A stretch of 40,712 bases of DNA from Clostridium sp. (GCA_028692255.1 JAQUXS010000019.1:1-40712); one strand, 5' to 3'. Positions 15,773-24,508 are shown, counted from the stretch's first letter. Translations and numbers: made by a program. The notes: generated by a model not told the origin, from the letters alone.

Positions 15773-15876
15773 AAGAATGTGATTCTTAATACAAATAATG
15801 TAATAAATTAGGAAAATATCAGCATAAGGCAAAGCAGATGAGAGGAAAATTATTTACCCGGGGGAAAATATTAAAT

Positions 15877-16959
15877 ATGAATAAAAATAGTGATAATGAA
15901 GAAAAACTTACTAAAATTACAGATGAGTATGCAGTTTACCAGAGCTTTGCTGAAAATACAATTCAAATATTAAATGAAAAAAATATAAGGTTAGAAAAAC
16001 AATTAGATGCACTTACTAACATTGTACAAATAAGTCAATATATCAATTCAAATATAAGTGATCGAAATCTCATACCTATGATAAATGATATGATTATAGG
16101 TATATTAGGAGCAGCATATTCATCTATTTATTTAACTGATGAAAGTGGAATATTAACAATAAAGGCTACAAATAAAAATGAATTGTTAAACTTAGAACAG
16201 AGTAAAATAAATTTGCTTATAAAAGAGAGAGAGACATTTGAAATAAACAGTAAAAATCCACTATTTCATAATGAATTAAAAAAAAGCTTAGTACATTCTA
16301 TAATTGGCGTGCCAATAAATTTAGGAAGTGTATTCAAGGGTTATATTATAGTTGAACATACCCTATATAATTTTTTCAATAAAGAACATATTTCTTTTAT
16401 TTCATCTATAACCAATCAAATAGGTATTGCTCTTGAAAATAATGTCTTATACAACAAGATTAAAGAGACTTCAATTACTGATCCGCTTTTAAAAATATAC
16501 AATAGGAGATATTTTTTTGAGCATATTGATAAAGTAATAAAGAGTGAACCTAATAGAAATTTTTATATAGTTATGGTTGATATAGATAATTTTAAAAATG
16601 TAAATGATACGTATGGACATCAATTTGGGGATGTCGCATTAATTGAAACTACAAATTTAATAAAAAAAAGTGTAGGAAGTGAAAATACTATAGCAAGGTA
16701 TGGAGGAGAAGAAATAGTAATTTATATAGTAGGAACTTACGAAAATAAAGTTGTTTATAATATGATTGAAAACATCCGAAAAAATTTAGTTAATAATTCT
16801 ATTAAATATGAAAAAAATGAAGCAAAAATTTCTGCAAGTTTTGGAATAAGTAAATATCCCCAAGATGGAAATTCATTTGAAAAAGTTTTGAATGTAGCAG
16901 ATTCTATGCTTTATAAAGCTAAAAAACAGGGGAGAAATAAAGTAATAAGTTCTTTTTAG
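15877..16959 (+). CDS. GAF-GGDEF protein (probable diguanylate cyclase)
   Basis: A cytoplasmic signalling protein of about 360 residues. It has a short N-terminal coiled coil (E-N-T-I-Q-I-L-N-E-K-N-I-R-L-E-K), then a GAF sensory domain (roughly 45-180). The C-terminal GGDEF domain has D-I-D-N-F-K-N-V-N-D-T-Y-G-H and the active-site variant G-G-E-E-I (from about 276), consistent with making cyclic di-GMP from two GTP. The usual inhibitory RxxD site upstream of the active loop is absent (V-G-S-E), so product inhibition is probably weak. No membrane segment is seen. The start is uncertain: ATG at 15877 follows GGGGG at 12 nt; the frame also opens at ATG 15838, giving 13 more residues. Own promoter; tyrS follows after 78 nt. 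Confidence 0.88.
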   Translation: MNKNSDNEEKLTKITDEYAVYQSFAENTIQILNEKNIRLEKQLDALTNIVQISQYINSNISDRNLIPMINDMIIGILGAAYSSIYLTDESGILTIKATNKNELLNLEQSKINLLIKERETFEINSKNPLFHNELKKSLVHSIIGVPINLGSVFKGYIIVEHTLYNFFNKEHISFISSITNQIGIALENNVLYNKIKETSITDPLLKIYNRRYFFEHIDKVIKSEPNRNFYIVMVDIDNFKNVNDTYGHQFGDVALIETTNLIKKSVGSENTIARYGGEEIVIYIVGTYENKVVYNMIENIRKNLVNNSIKYEKNEAKISASFGISKYPQDGNSFEKVLNVADSMLYKAKKQGRNKVISSF

Positions 16960-17037
16960 CTTTGATATTGATAATTGCATTAATTAAATATATACTATTA
17001 AAATAAGATAAGATTACCTTGGGAGTTGATATAAGTA

Positions 17038-18258
17038 ATGGAAAATGTTGTAGACATTTTAGAAGAACGTGGATATTTAAAACAATTTACACATGAAAAA
17101 GAAATAAGAGAATTGCTTGGAAAAGAAAAAGTAACATTTTATATAGGATTTGATCCAACAGGAGACAGTCTTCATGTAGGACATTTTATTGCACTTATGA
17201 TTATGGCTCATATGCAAAGAGCAGGTCATAGACCTATAGTTCTTGTAGGTGGTGGAACTGCAATGGTTGGGGACCCTACAGGAAAAACAGATATGAGGAA
17301 AATGCTTACTAAAGAAGACATAGAACATAATGTAAATAGTATAAAGAAACAAATAGCTAGATTCATAAATTTTGATAACGGAAATGCTATTTTGGAAAAT
17401 AACGCAAATTGGCTTATGAGCCTAAATTACATAGAATTTTTAAGAGAAGTCGGAGTACATTTTTCTGTAAACAAAATGCTTACGGCAGAATGTTTTAAAC
17501 TTAGACTTGAAAAAGGTTTATCTTTTCTTGAATTCAATTATATGCTTATGCAGGGTTATGATTTTCTTCAGCTTAACAAAAAATATGATTGTATTCTTGA
17601 ACTTGGTGGAGACGACCAGTGGTCTAATATGATTGCAGGTGTAAATCTTATAAGAAGAAAAGAAGGAAAGCCTGCTTATGCAATGACAAGTCAGCTTTTA
17701 ACTAATAGTGAAGGTAAAAAAATGGGGAAAACTGTTGGAGGTGCTGTTTGGCTTGATCCAGAGAAAACATCTCCATATGATTTCTACCAATACTGGAGAA
17801 ATGTTGAGGATGCAGATGTAGAAAAATGTCTTGCATTGTTAACATTTTTACCAATGGATGAAGTTAGAAGACTAGGAAGCTTAAAAGACCAACATATAAA
17901 CGAAGCAAAGAAAGTATTAGCATTTGAGGTTACAAAACTTGTACATGGTGAAGAAGAAGCGTTAAAAGCACAAAAAGCCTCTGAAGCTCTTTTTGGAAAA
18001 GGCAGTGACATGAGCAATGTCCCAGAAGTTTCAATAAGTAGAGATATGATTAATTCACAAATTCTAGATGTTTTACTAGACACTAAAATTATACCTTCAA
18101 AGTCTGAGGGAAGAAGACTTGTTCAGCAGGGTGGAATAGTTTTGAATGATGAAAAAATTACAGACATAGGTTTTAAAATCACAGAAAATGATTTTAAAGA
18201 AGGAAGTGCTCTTTTAAAACGTGGAAAGAAAAAATTCTACAAGATAATTGTTAAATAG
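17038..18258 (+). CDS. tyrS: Tyrosyl-tRNA synthetase
   Basis: Class Ic synthetase that charges tRNA-Tyr, 406 residues. The HIGH-type motif is H-V-G-H near residue 46 in [20 protein letters not shown] is the Tyr/ATP pocket, and K-M-G-K-T near 230 is the KMSKS equivalent. A C-terminal S4-type RNA-binding domain (residues about 340-400, [13 protein letters not shown]) is present. Unlike trpS and leuS here, the 78-nt gap before it has no T-box, so tRNA-responsive control is absent unless it lies further upstream. It ends at a hairpin terminator of the shared family. Confidence 0.97.
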   Translation: MENVVDILEERGYLKQFTHEKEIRELLGKEKVTFYIGFDPTGDSLHVGHFIALMIMAHMQRAGHRPIVLVGGGTAMVGDPTGKTDMRKMLTKEDIEHNVNSIKKQIARFINFDNGNAILENNANWLMSLNYIEFLREVGVHFSVNKMLTAECFKLRLEKGLSFLEFNYMLMQGYDFLQLNKKYDCILELGGDDQWSNMIAGVNLIRRKEGKPAYAMTSQLLTNSEGKKMGKTVGGAVWLDPEKTSPYDFYQYWRNVEDADVEKCLALLTFLPMDEVRRLGSLKDQHINEAKKVLAFEVTKLVHGEEEALKAQKASEALFGKGSDMSNVPEVSISRDMINSQILDVLLDTKIIPSKSEGRRLVQQGGIVLNDEKITDIGFKITENDFKEGSALLKRGKKKFYKIIVK

Positions 18259-18294
18259 AATGTAATGGAATTGAAATGAACTAATTAAAAAATA

Positions 18295-18331
18295 AACTGC
18301 CGTACTATTTTAGTGCGACAGTTAATTTTTT
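18295..18331 (+). terminator. Terminator after tyrS
   Basis: CTGCCGTACTA, loop TTT, TAGTGCGACAG, extended by AA/TT and followed by AATTTTTT. It shares the core with the hairpins near 4540 and 30330. Confidence 0.8.
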
Positions 18332-18401
18332 AGAGATTATTTATATAAAATATTTATAGATATAAACGATAATATAGATATTGATGAAAGGAGGTAATAA
18401 T

Positions 18402-19298
18402 ATGTCTCAAATATCCAATGTTAGTGATTTTAGTCAAAATATCAATTCTCAAGATAAAAGCAGTGCACCTATGCAAGTTGGACAAGTATTTAATGCAAAA
18501 GTAATTGAAACTAAAAATCAAAATGGAGAAGTTATTATCGACTTAGGCTCAGGCAATAAAATAAGTGCTAAAGTAGACGGAAATGTTAATGCAGATTTAA
18601 GTCAGACAAATAAATTTTTAGTTGAAGGTTATGATAATGGCGAAATTAAAGTAAGGTTATTACCGTCAGAAAATAATAGCCCGAATTTAGACAGTAAAAT
18701 AGATGAAATAATCAAACAATGCTTTGGAAGTTCAGCAAATGAACAGGATTATGCTATTGTAAAAACTCTTATGGATTGCGGGGTTCCACTGACAAAGGAT
18801 AATGTTATATATGCAAAAAATTTATTGGATTTTCAAAACAAGATGAGTAGTACGCAATCAAGTAGTGATCAGTTTATAAAGACTTATTTGGAAAGTAGAA
18901 ATATTGATTTAAATAGCGTAGAAGGTAAAAATGTAAGTGAAAAAATATCACAATTTTTAAATGAACTTAAAGGTTGTGATTTAAAAGATATAGCCACACT
19001 TATGGAAAATAACATCGACGTAAATAGTAAAAATATAAATAGTTTTAATTCTCTTTTTAAAGGTGGAGAAAGTATATTTAGTGAACTTTCTGAAATAAAA
19101 TCTCAAATTGAAAATGCTTTGCCATCAGAAGTGAATTCTGAGGTCAGTATAAAAAATGATGTTTTAAAAATTATTATGGGAAGCAGTAAGGAGGGAGGAA
19201 GTATTATGCCTGGAATTGTAAATGTCAATAATAAAGTTGATACTGAAAGCAGAAATACAAGAAAACTCATTGTTGAGGTTGGAGATGTATTTTCATAA
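18402..19298 (+). CDS. N-terminal part of the FliK-like protein (module 1)
   Basis: 298 residues, starting at ATG 18402 seven nt after AAAGGAGG; the frame also opens at TTG 18381, which would place the ribosome site inside the gene. Hydrophilic, Ser/Asn/Lys-rich and without signal peptide or membrane segment. It contains the first repeat module, with V-E-G-Y-D-N-G-E-I-K-V near residue 75 and A-T-L-M-E-N-N-I-D near 205. It ends early in the second module (M-P-G-I-V-N-V-N-N-K ... V-E-V-G-D-V-F-S). If translated alone it would lack the FliK-type C-terminal domain, so its activity is doubtful. Confidence 0.6.
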   Translation: MSQISNVSDFSQNINSQDKSSAPMQVGQVFNAKVIETKNQNGEVIIDLGSGNKISAKVDGNVNADLSQTNKFLVEGYDNGEIKVRLLPSENNSPNLDSKIDEIIKQCFGSSANEQDYAIVKTLMDCGVPLTKDNVIYAKNLLDFQNKMSSTQSSSDQFIKTYLESRNIDLNSVEGKNVSEKISQFLNELKGCDLKDIATLMENNIDVNSKNINSFNSLFKGGESIFSELSEIKSQIENALPSEVNSEVSIKNDVLKIIMGSSKEGGSIMPGIVNVNNKVDTESRNTRKLIVEVGDVFS

Positions 19299-19391
19299 AA
19301 AGCTGATACTATAGATAGTAAAACAGGAGAGGCAATTATAAGACTTAGTGATGGATGGAAATTTTCTGCTAAATTAGATACTGCTTCAAGT

Positions 19392-20546
19392 ATGAGTGTA
19401 AATGCATTTAGCAGATTTGTTGTTGAAGGATATGAAAATGGAAATCTAAAAATAAGAAAGCTGCAGTCTGAGGAAAATGATGATGTAATTAATGATAAAA
19501 GTGAAGATATTGATGATATTTTATCTAAATTTGCTGGAGAAGATGCAACGGACGAAGATTTATCAATTATGAAGAGTCTTTTAAAACACAATATACCGCT
19601 TACTAAGGAAAATATTTCTTATGAAAAAAGTATAATAGGTTTTAAGAATAGTATAATGGAAGATCCTAAAACAGAAGAACATTTTATAGATGCATATTTA
19701 AAAGGTAAAGGCATAGACGAAAATAGCAGCGAAGCATCACAAGTGAGGAGTACTATAAAAGGATTCTTTAGCGAATTAAAAGGTATGAATATAGATGAGA
19801 TTACAACATTTATTGAAAATGGATTGGATTTTACAGATGAAAATATAAAAAGTTTTAAAAATATATTTCAAAAAGACGCCTCAATAAGTAAAGATATAAA
19901 CGGTATCAAACAGGAAATCGAAAAATTAAATACTTCAAAAATTGAGCCAAAAGAAGCGCAAATTGACAATAAAGCAGATGTTCCTTCTAGTAAAATTTCA
20001 GCTAAAGACGTTCTAAATGAAATAAACGCTAAAATGAATGATATGAAAGATACAATAAGGCAGCTTACAAGCTTTTCTGATTTAAACAAAAGTGGAATGG
20101 AAAATATATTAAATACATTAAATAAAAACATAAATGATTTTAAGGTGTTTAATGCTATGTCAGATGGATATTATTATATGGATGTTCCTGTAAATTTAAA
20201 AGATAACGAATATAATTGTAAGCTTATTATTAAAGATGATAGAAAAAGTGGTAAAAAAATAGATACTAAGAATGTGAAAATAGCAACTTCTGTTAAGACT
20301 ATAAATATGGGAGTAGTTGATGCATACATTACTATTTTGAATAAAAATTTAAAAGTAGATATTAAAGCAGATAAGAAATGGATTAATGTTTTGGATTTGG
20401 CCAAGGTGTCTCTTATGGGGAAATTTTATGAAAAGGGCTATAATATAAATGTAAATGTTGATAATAAAGAGGAAGAATTAAATATAGTAACATGCAGGAA
20501 TTTTTTTAATAATGATAAAGTAGGAAATCTTGATATAAGAGTTTAG
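19392..20546 (+). CDS. C-terminal part of the FliK-like protein (module 2 + FliK C-terminal domain)
   Basis: The first ATG after the internal stop is at 19392, but no ribosome site precedes it, so independent translation is unlikely. The open part holds the rest of module 2 (V-E-G-Y-E-N-G-N-L-K-I near the start). A Lys/Asp-rich linker follows, then a domain from about residue 250 resembling the FliK/hook-length C-terminal domain: Y-Y-Y-M-D-V-P-V, N-M-G-V-V-D-A-Y-I-T-I-L-N-K-N-L and E-K-G-Y-N-I-N-V. In FliK this domain contacts the FlhB cytoplasmic tail to switch export specificity; here a FlhB-tail homologue is encoded 12 nt downstream. Confidence 0.55.
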   Translation: MSVNAFSRFVVEGYENGNLKIRKLQSEENDDVINDKSEDIDDILSKFAGEDATDEDLSIMKSLLKHNIPLTKENISYEKSIIGFKNSIMEDPKTEEHFIDAYLKGKGIDENSSEASQVRSTIKGFFSELKGMNIDEITTFIENGLDFTDENIKSFKNIFQKDASISKDINGIKQEIEKLNTSKIEPKEAQIDNKADVPSSKISAKDVLNEINAKMNDMKDTIRQLTSFSDLNKSGMENILNTLNKNINDFKVFNAMSDGYYYMDVPVNLKDNEYNCKLIIKDDRKSGKKIDTKNVKIATSVKTINMGVVDAYITILNKNLKVDIKADKKWINVLDLAKVSLMGKFYEKGYNINVNVDNKEEELNIVTCRNFFNNDKVGNLDIRV

Positions 20547-20557
20547 GAGGGGGAAAA

Positions 20558-20821
20558 ATGCCTAATAACAGAAAAAAAGCAGCTGCGTTAAAATATGATA
20601 GAAGTTATGAAGTACCAGTTGTAACAGCAGCAGGTATGGGTGTTATAGCAGATAAAATAGTTAAAAAAGCAGATGAAAATAATGTTCCTGTAGTGTATAA
20701 TAAGGAACTAGCGGAGTTATTACAAAATGTAGATATTGGTGAAAGTATACCTCCTGAATTATACGAAATAGTAGCTGAAGTAATAGCTTATGTTATGGAT
20801 GTAGATAGCAAACTAAAATAA
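20558..20821 (+). CDS. Stand-alone FlhB/YscU cytoplasmic-tail protein (YlqH-like)
   Basis: 87 residues matching only the small C-terminal piece of FlhB-family export switch proteins: A-A-L-K-Y-D, V-P-V-V-T-A-A-G, A-D-K-I-V-K-K-A, N-V-P-V-V-Y-N-K-E-L-A, I-P-P-E-L-Y-E-I-V-A-E-V-I-A-Y-V. The membrane domain and the N-P-T-H autocleavage site are absent; the protein begins about where the cleaved fragment of FlhB would. Family members are annotated as type III export-apparatus switch proteins and occur outside flagellar operons in Bacillus (ylqH) and clostridia; their function is not settled. GGAGGGGG precedes ATG; it is 12 nt after the FliK-like frame and 13 nt before the phosphoesterase gene, so probably one operon. 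Confidence 0.85.
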   Translation: MPNNRKKAAALKYDRSYEVPVVTAAGMGVIADKIVKKADENNVPVVYNKELAELLQNVDIGESIPPELYEIVAEVIAYVMDVDSKLK

Positions 20822-20834
20822 AGGAGATGAAGGG

Positions 20835-21530
20835 ATGGCCTTATATGCAATATCTGATTTTCATCTGGCTTTAAGTGGAGATAAACCAATGGATATTTTT
20901 GGAGATAATTGGTTTAAACATGATGAAAAGATAAAAAAAAATTGGTTAAAGACAATTAATGAAAATGATACAGTTCTTACTGCAGGAGATATATCTTGGT
21001 CTATGCATATGGAAGAAGCAATGAAGGACCTTGAATGGATTCATGAACTTCCTGGTAAAAAGATATTTGTAAAAGGAAATCATGATTATTTTTGGACTTC
21101 AATAACAAAATTAAATAAACTTTATGAGGATATGAATTTTATTCAAAATAATTTTTTTAACTATAAAGATTATGCTATTTGTGGAACGAGAGGATGGATA
21201 AATCCTGAAAATGATAATTTTGATGAACATGACAAAAAAATATACAGAAGAGAAAATATAAGATTAAAATTATCTTTAGATGAAGCTGTAAGTAATGGAT
21301 ATAAAAAAATAATAGTTATGCTTCATTATCCTGCATTTATGGGGGAATCTAAAGAAAATAATGAGATTACTAATTTAATTGAACAATATCCTGTTGAAAA
21401 AGTTATATATGGGCATTTACATGGACCTTTTCTTCAAAATGTAAAACCTATAATTACAAAAAATAATATAGACTATATATTAACTTCTTGTGATTATATA
21501 GATTTTTCTCCAATCAAAATTTTACAATAA
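20835..21530 (+). CDS. Calcineurin-like metallophosphoesterase
   Basis: 231-residue cytoplasmic phosphoesterase. The five metal-binding blocks are complete: D-F-H (8-10), G-D-I-S-W (about 51), G-N-H-D-Y-F-W (about 76), L-H-Y-P, and G-H-L-H-G near the C-terminus. Two metal ions are expected. The substrate is unknown; the family includes protein phosphatases, nucleotidases and phosphodiesterases. AAAGGAGATGAAGGG precedes ATG. It follows the FlhB-tail gene by 13 nt, so it is probably co-transcribed, though no functional link is evident. A long AT-rich inverted repeat ends the unit. Confidence 0.9.
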   Translation: MALYAISDFHLALSGDKPMDIFGDNWFKHDEKIKKNWLKTINENDTVLTAGDISWSMHMEEAMKDLEWIHELPGKKIFVKGNHDYFWTSITKLNKLYEDMNFIQNNFFNYKDYAICGTRGWINPENDNFDEHDKKIYRRENIRLKLSLDEAVSNGYKKIIVMLHYPAFMGESKENNEITNLIEQYPVEKVIYGHLHGPFLQNVKPIITKNNIDYILTSCDYIDFSPIKILQ

Positions 21531-21540
21531 TAATAGAATA

Positions 21541-21600
21541 ATCAATTATCAATTATCAATAAATGTGAAATGCTAATATTTATTGATAATTGATTATTTT
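21541..21600. terminator. AT-rich bidirectional terminator
   Basis: 17-bp perfect arms at 21548-21564 and 21578-21594, closing two convergent genes. The left side also has the direct repeat ATCAATT. The ATCAATTATCAAT wording recurs in the inverted-repeat elements near 27.1 kb. Confidence 0.7.
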
Positions 21601-22387
21601 AAAAAAGTTTAAATAGACCTGTTCCTTTTTCTTTAGAACCTTTAACAGCACTGTCCGTGCTTGAATTTTTTTCTCTCTTTTCTTTAATTAAATCTCTTTG
21701 GTCTCTTGTTAAGCTTTTAATTTTTGATGATGCCATTGTTGAGCCTAAAACATTGCTAAACCAGATTAAACTTTCATCTTCTTTATTAAGACGTCTAGAT
21801 AGCTCGCCAATAAGGTACATTAAAGTAAATCTGTCCATGCCATACATTGGAAAATCCTCTTTTATGTATGCTTCATTAAATCCAGCTAAGGCTTTTTCCA
21901 TATAAGATACTTCATTTTCATTATCTTTGAGTATTCTGTAAACCCAAGCTATTTTAAGACAATTCATAGCTTTCATGTAATTTGGTGCTCCAATTATAGT
22001 ATATGTTAAAAGAGCAAGCTTAAATCTTTCAATAGCAATATTTTCATCATATACATTAGGATAATCTTTAGGACGCCATTTTGAGGATATGTTTTTAATT
22101 ACAAGTTCTTTTTTTGAAGCCCTAATTTTTTCAAAATCTGTTTTCATAGTAGTGTAACCACATGAATTGCAAAGCCATACGTCATAAAAATAAGGATTTA
22201 ATTTTTCTGCACTATAATTTATAAAAAAATCGCTGCTTTTATCTACGATTCTATAGGAAAACTTTTTAAGAGCTCGTGCTTTAAATTTATTTCTACAAAC
22301 GGGACATAATACTGTTTTGTCATATAATAAATCTTCGGGTAGTATATTTTTGTTGTTTTGTACCATTACATATGCCACTTCTTTCAT
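21599..22387 (-). CDS. DUF2225 family protein
   Basis: 262 residues. The N-terminal part has C-P-V-C (about 33-36) and C-N-S-C-G-Y (about 74-79), four Cys that probably bind zinc. An alpha-helical TPR-like region follows (about 110-220: A-I-E-R-F-K-L-A-L-L-T-Y, A-M-N-C-L-K-I-A-W-V-Y-R, L-S-R-R-L-N-K-E-D-E-S-L-I-W-F), then a Lys/Ser-rich tail ending G-L-F-K-L-F. This is the DUF2225 layout; its role is not known. No clear ribosome site precedes the first ATG, and an internal Met at residue 8 is a possible alternative start. It is monocistronic on the minus strand, convergent with the phosphoesterase gene. An imperfect AT-rich terminator overlaps its stop. Confidence 0.82.
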   Translation of the reverse strand: MKEVAYVMVQNNKNILPEDLLYDKTVLCPVCRNKFKARALKKFSYRIVDKSSDFFINYSAEKLNPYFYDVWLCNSCGYTTMKTDFEKIRASKKELVIKNISSKWRPKDYPNVYDENIAIERFKLALLTYTIIGAPNYMKAMNCLKIAWVYRILKDNENEVSYMEKALAGFNEAYIKEDFPMYGMDRFTLMYLIGELSRRLNKEDESLIWFSNVLGSTMASSKIKSLTRDQRDLIKEKREKNSSTDSAVKGSKEKGTGLFKLF

Positions 22388-22590
22388 TTAATTTGCCGTC
22401 AAAATTTATCAAAATTTGTAATAGCTAAATATATTTGTTCTATCCAATATTATTATATCAAAAAAATAGTTAAAATACATAACAAATTATTTAAATACGT
22501 ATTGAAATTAAACATTGAGATGAAAAGTTAAAAGCTTTATAATCAATTGTGAAGTAATATTTATAAATTTTTGTGTAAGGGATGAATTTT

Positions 22591-23379
22591 ATGGCATCAA
22601 TACAGTGGAAAACTTTTTTAATACCATATAATCAAGCAGTGGATGAATTAAAAGTTAAAATAAGAAGTATAAGAAAAGAATATAGAAAAAGAAATGAATA
22701 TTCTCCAATAGAATTTGTAACTGGAAGAGTTAAGGAGATATCAAGTATTTTAGAAAAGGCAAATAAATTCAACATACCACTTAATAGAATACAACTTGAA
22801 ATGGAAGACATAGCAGGTATAAGGGTAATGTGCCAATTTGTTGATGATATTGAAAAGGTTGTAAGCATTATAAGAGGAAGAAAAGATATGCAAATATTAT
22901 ATGAAAAAGATTATGTTGATAATGTAAAAAGAAGTGGTTATCGAAGTTACCATATTATAATAAAATATCCTGTTAACATGGCTGAAGGACAAAAGGAAAT
23001 ATTAGCAGAATTCCAAATAAGGACACTAGCAATGAATTTTTGGGCAACAATTGAGCATTCGCTTAATTATAAATATAAACAGGACATACCAGCAGCTATA
23101 AAAGAAAAACTTAAAAATGGAGCTGATGCTGCATTTAAACTTGATCAGGAAATGCTCGAAATAAAAGATGAAATAAAAGATGCGCAAAAATTATTTGAGA
23201 TAAAATCAAGTTTAATATCAGATATTACAAATCAGCTCACAATTTTACTATCAATTGGAAAAGTAAAAGAAGCATCTAGATATAGGGATAAATTAAACGG
23301 TCTTATTGCAAGTGGAGAAGAATTCGAGTTAGCAAAACTTCTTAATTCAATCGAAAAAACTGTAAATAGTTTTAAATAA
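22591..23379 (+). CDS. relQ: Small alarmone synthetase (RelQ/YjbM-type GTP pyrophosphokinase)
   Basis: 262-residue stand-alone (p)ppGpp synthetase: transfers pyrophosphate from ATP to GDP/GTP. RelA/SpoT synthetase motifs are seen: D-I-A-G-I-R-V-M-C, R-S-G-Y-R-S-Y-H-I-I-I, and E-F-Q-I-R-T-L-A-M-N-F-W-A-T-I-E-H. There is no HD hydrolase, TGS or ACT domain. A C-terminal helical region (about 175-262) fits tetramerising RelQ enzymes. ATG 22591 is chosen because AAGGG lies 9 nt upstream; the ATG at 22582 directly abuts that site. The gene is followed after 3 nt by the convergent end of gerKB, with no visible terminator between. Confidence 0.92.
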   Translation: MASIQWKTFLIPYNQAVDELKVKIRSIRKEYRKRNEYSPIEFVTGRVKEISSILEKANKFNIPLNRIQLEMEDIAGIRVMCQFVDDIEKVVSIIRGRKDMQILYEKDYVDNVKRSGYRSYHIIIKYPVNMAEGQKEILAEFQIRTLAMNFWATIEHSLNYKYKQDIPAAIKEKLKNGADAAFKLDQEMLEIKDEIKDAQKLFEIKSSLISDITNQLTILLSIGKVKEASRYRDKLNGLIASGEEFELAKLLNSIEKTVNSFK

Positions 23380-23382
23380 CAA

Positions 23383-24462
23383 TTAATTTACAGATTTCTT
23401 TTTCTGCTTAAAATTGTATATTATAAAAATTATTAATGGAATGATTATAAAATTTCCTAAGATTATATATAGGTATATGTTAAGTATTTTAAACAGCAAT
23501 ATGGTATTATCTGAGATAAAATATGAAACTATACCTATTATTAATGTTAATAAGTATATATAATATTTATTTTTTATATTTAAGTTCTTTAGAATGAGAG
23601 CAATAGCCATAAGGGTGAGTATATATTTTACATACCAGCCTCCAAGCATTTGAAGTATTACATACAATTCGCCACTTTCAAGAAAATTAAAATAGTTTAC
23701 TAACTGAGTTTGAATTAATTTTGGGAAAAAAATAGGATTTAATCTTCCAATACCAAAAGTTGCAATTAACCCTTCTATAGCAAAGACTTCCATCTGAATA
23801 ATGAAGAATAACGTCCAACCGGTGTATTTCCACAAACTTTTTTTATCTTTAAATTCGTTTAGCATAGGAAGTATTATTGAAAAACTTCCAAAATAGCACA
23901 AGCTTTTAATTACTGCAAAAATAAATTTACTATCAATTCCATGTTCCATTATAGGCATAAGATATTCTGTATGTTTATAGCCTTGTGTAAGTAGTGCAAG
24001 ATTAATACCTGAAAATATAATTGTAGAGATTATTACAATAGTTACTATTATTACGGAATTCTTGCCTCTACTTACGGTGTAAATTGCTGGAACAATAAAA
24101 AACAATATGAAAAACCAAGGTGGTGTTTCTGGGAGCATATTTATATTCATTGAATTTGCTTCTATTGAAGAACATTCAATTAAGGTTAAAATTAAAGTTA
24201 ATAAAAAAAACAAAATAAATATGGTTCCTATTTTTTTGCCAAGGGCACTTTTATAAATGTTACACATATTGTAATTATTATTTTTTTTACATATATTTAG
24301 CATTGAGTAAGCATAGACAAATATTATTATACCTGCACACATAACGCAAATCCATGAATCACGCCCTCCTAAAGTAGTAATAAGAGAAGGATAAGTTTTC
24401 ATTGATACTATTACTAAACCACTTAATATAAAAAATATATGACCGATATTGAATTTATCCAT
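23383..24462 (-). CDS. gerKB: Spore germination receptor subunit B (GerAB/GerKB permease)
   Basis: 359-residue integral membrane protein with about ten hydrophobic helices, of the endospore germination permease family (amino-acid/polyamine transporter fold). It forms the germinant-binding B subunit of Ger receptors in the inner spore membrane. Family wording is visible at the N-terminus (F-F-I-L-S-G-L, T-T-L-G-G-R-D-S-W) and in the middle (T-Y-T-V-S-R-G-type segment I-Y-T-V-S-R-G-K-N). AGAGGT precedes ATG by 7 nt. It is transcribed away from gerKA-gerKC, the same arrangement as the Clostridium perfringens gerK locus. Expression is expected in the forespore; a sigma-G promoter was not clearly identifiable. 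Confidence 0.9.
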   Translation of the reverse strand: MDKFNIGHIFFILSGLVIVSMKTYPSLITTLGGRDSWICVMCAGIIIFVYAYSMLNICKKNNNYNMCNIYKSALGKKIGTIFILFFLLTLILTLIECSSIEANSMNINMLPETPPWFFILFFIVPAIYTVSRGKNSVIIVTIVIISTIIFSGINLALLTQGYKHTEYLMPIMEHGIDSKFIFAVIKSLCYFGSFSIILPMLNEFKDKKSLWKYTGWTLFFIIQMEVFAIEGLIATFGIGRLNPIFFPKLIQTQLVNYFNFLESGELYVILQMLGGWYVKYILTLMAIALILKNLNIKNKYYIYLLTLIIGIVSYFISDNTILLFKILNIYLYIILGNFIIIPLIIFIIYNFKQKKKSVN

Positions 24463-24508
24463 TTAATTACCTCTTTTGAATAAAGTATTTAGAAAAATGC
24501 ATACTATT

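Larger units (their letters stand above)
18402..20546 (+). pseudogene. FliK-like hook-length-control protein gene interrupted by an in-frame TAA
   Basis: Two open frames lie in the same reading frame, separated only by TAA at 19296-19298. Read through, they give one protein of about 714 residues made of two copies of a module of about 230 residues plus a FliK-type C-terminal domain. Module 1 opens V-G-Q-V-F-N-A-K-V; module 2 opens V-G-D-V-F-S-stop-K-A-D, so the stop falls exactly where the second module continues. The amino-acid pattern after the stop (G-E-A-I-I-R-L-S-D-G...) still matches module 1, so the break is recent or tolerated. One base change (GAA, CAA or AAA to TAA) would suffice. 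It could be a nonsense mutation, a sequencing error, or, least likely, read-through. The pair with the downstream FlhB-tail gene recalls ylqG-ylqH of Bacillus. Confidence 0.7.

Noticed and set aside
15854-15864. GC-rich CCCGGGGG patch as an insertion scar
   Set aside because: Isolated and without flanking repeats; more simply part of the ribosome-binding region of the GGDEF gene.
19296-19298. Programmed stop read-through in the FliK-like gene
   Set aside because: TAA followed by A is a poor read-through context and no recoding structure is evident; a mutation or sequencing error is simpler. Kept as a finding only for the interruption itself.
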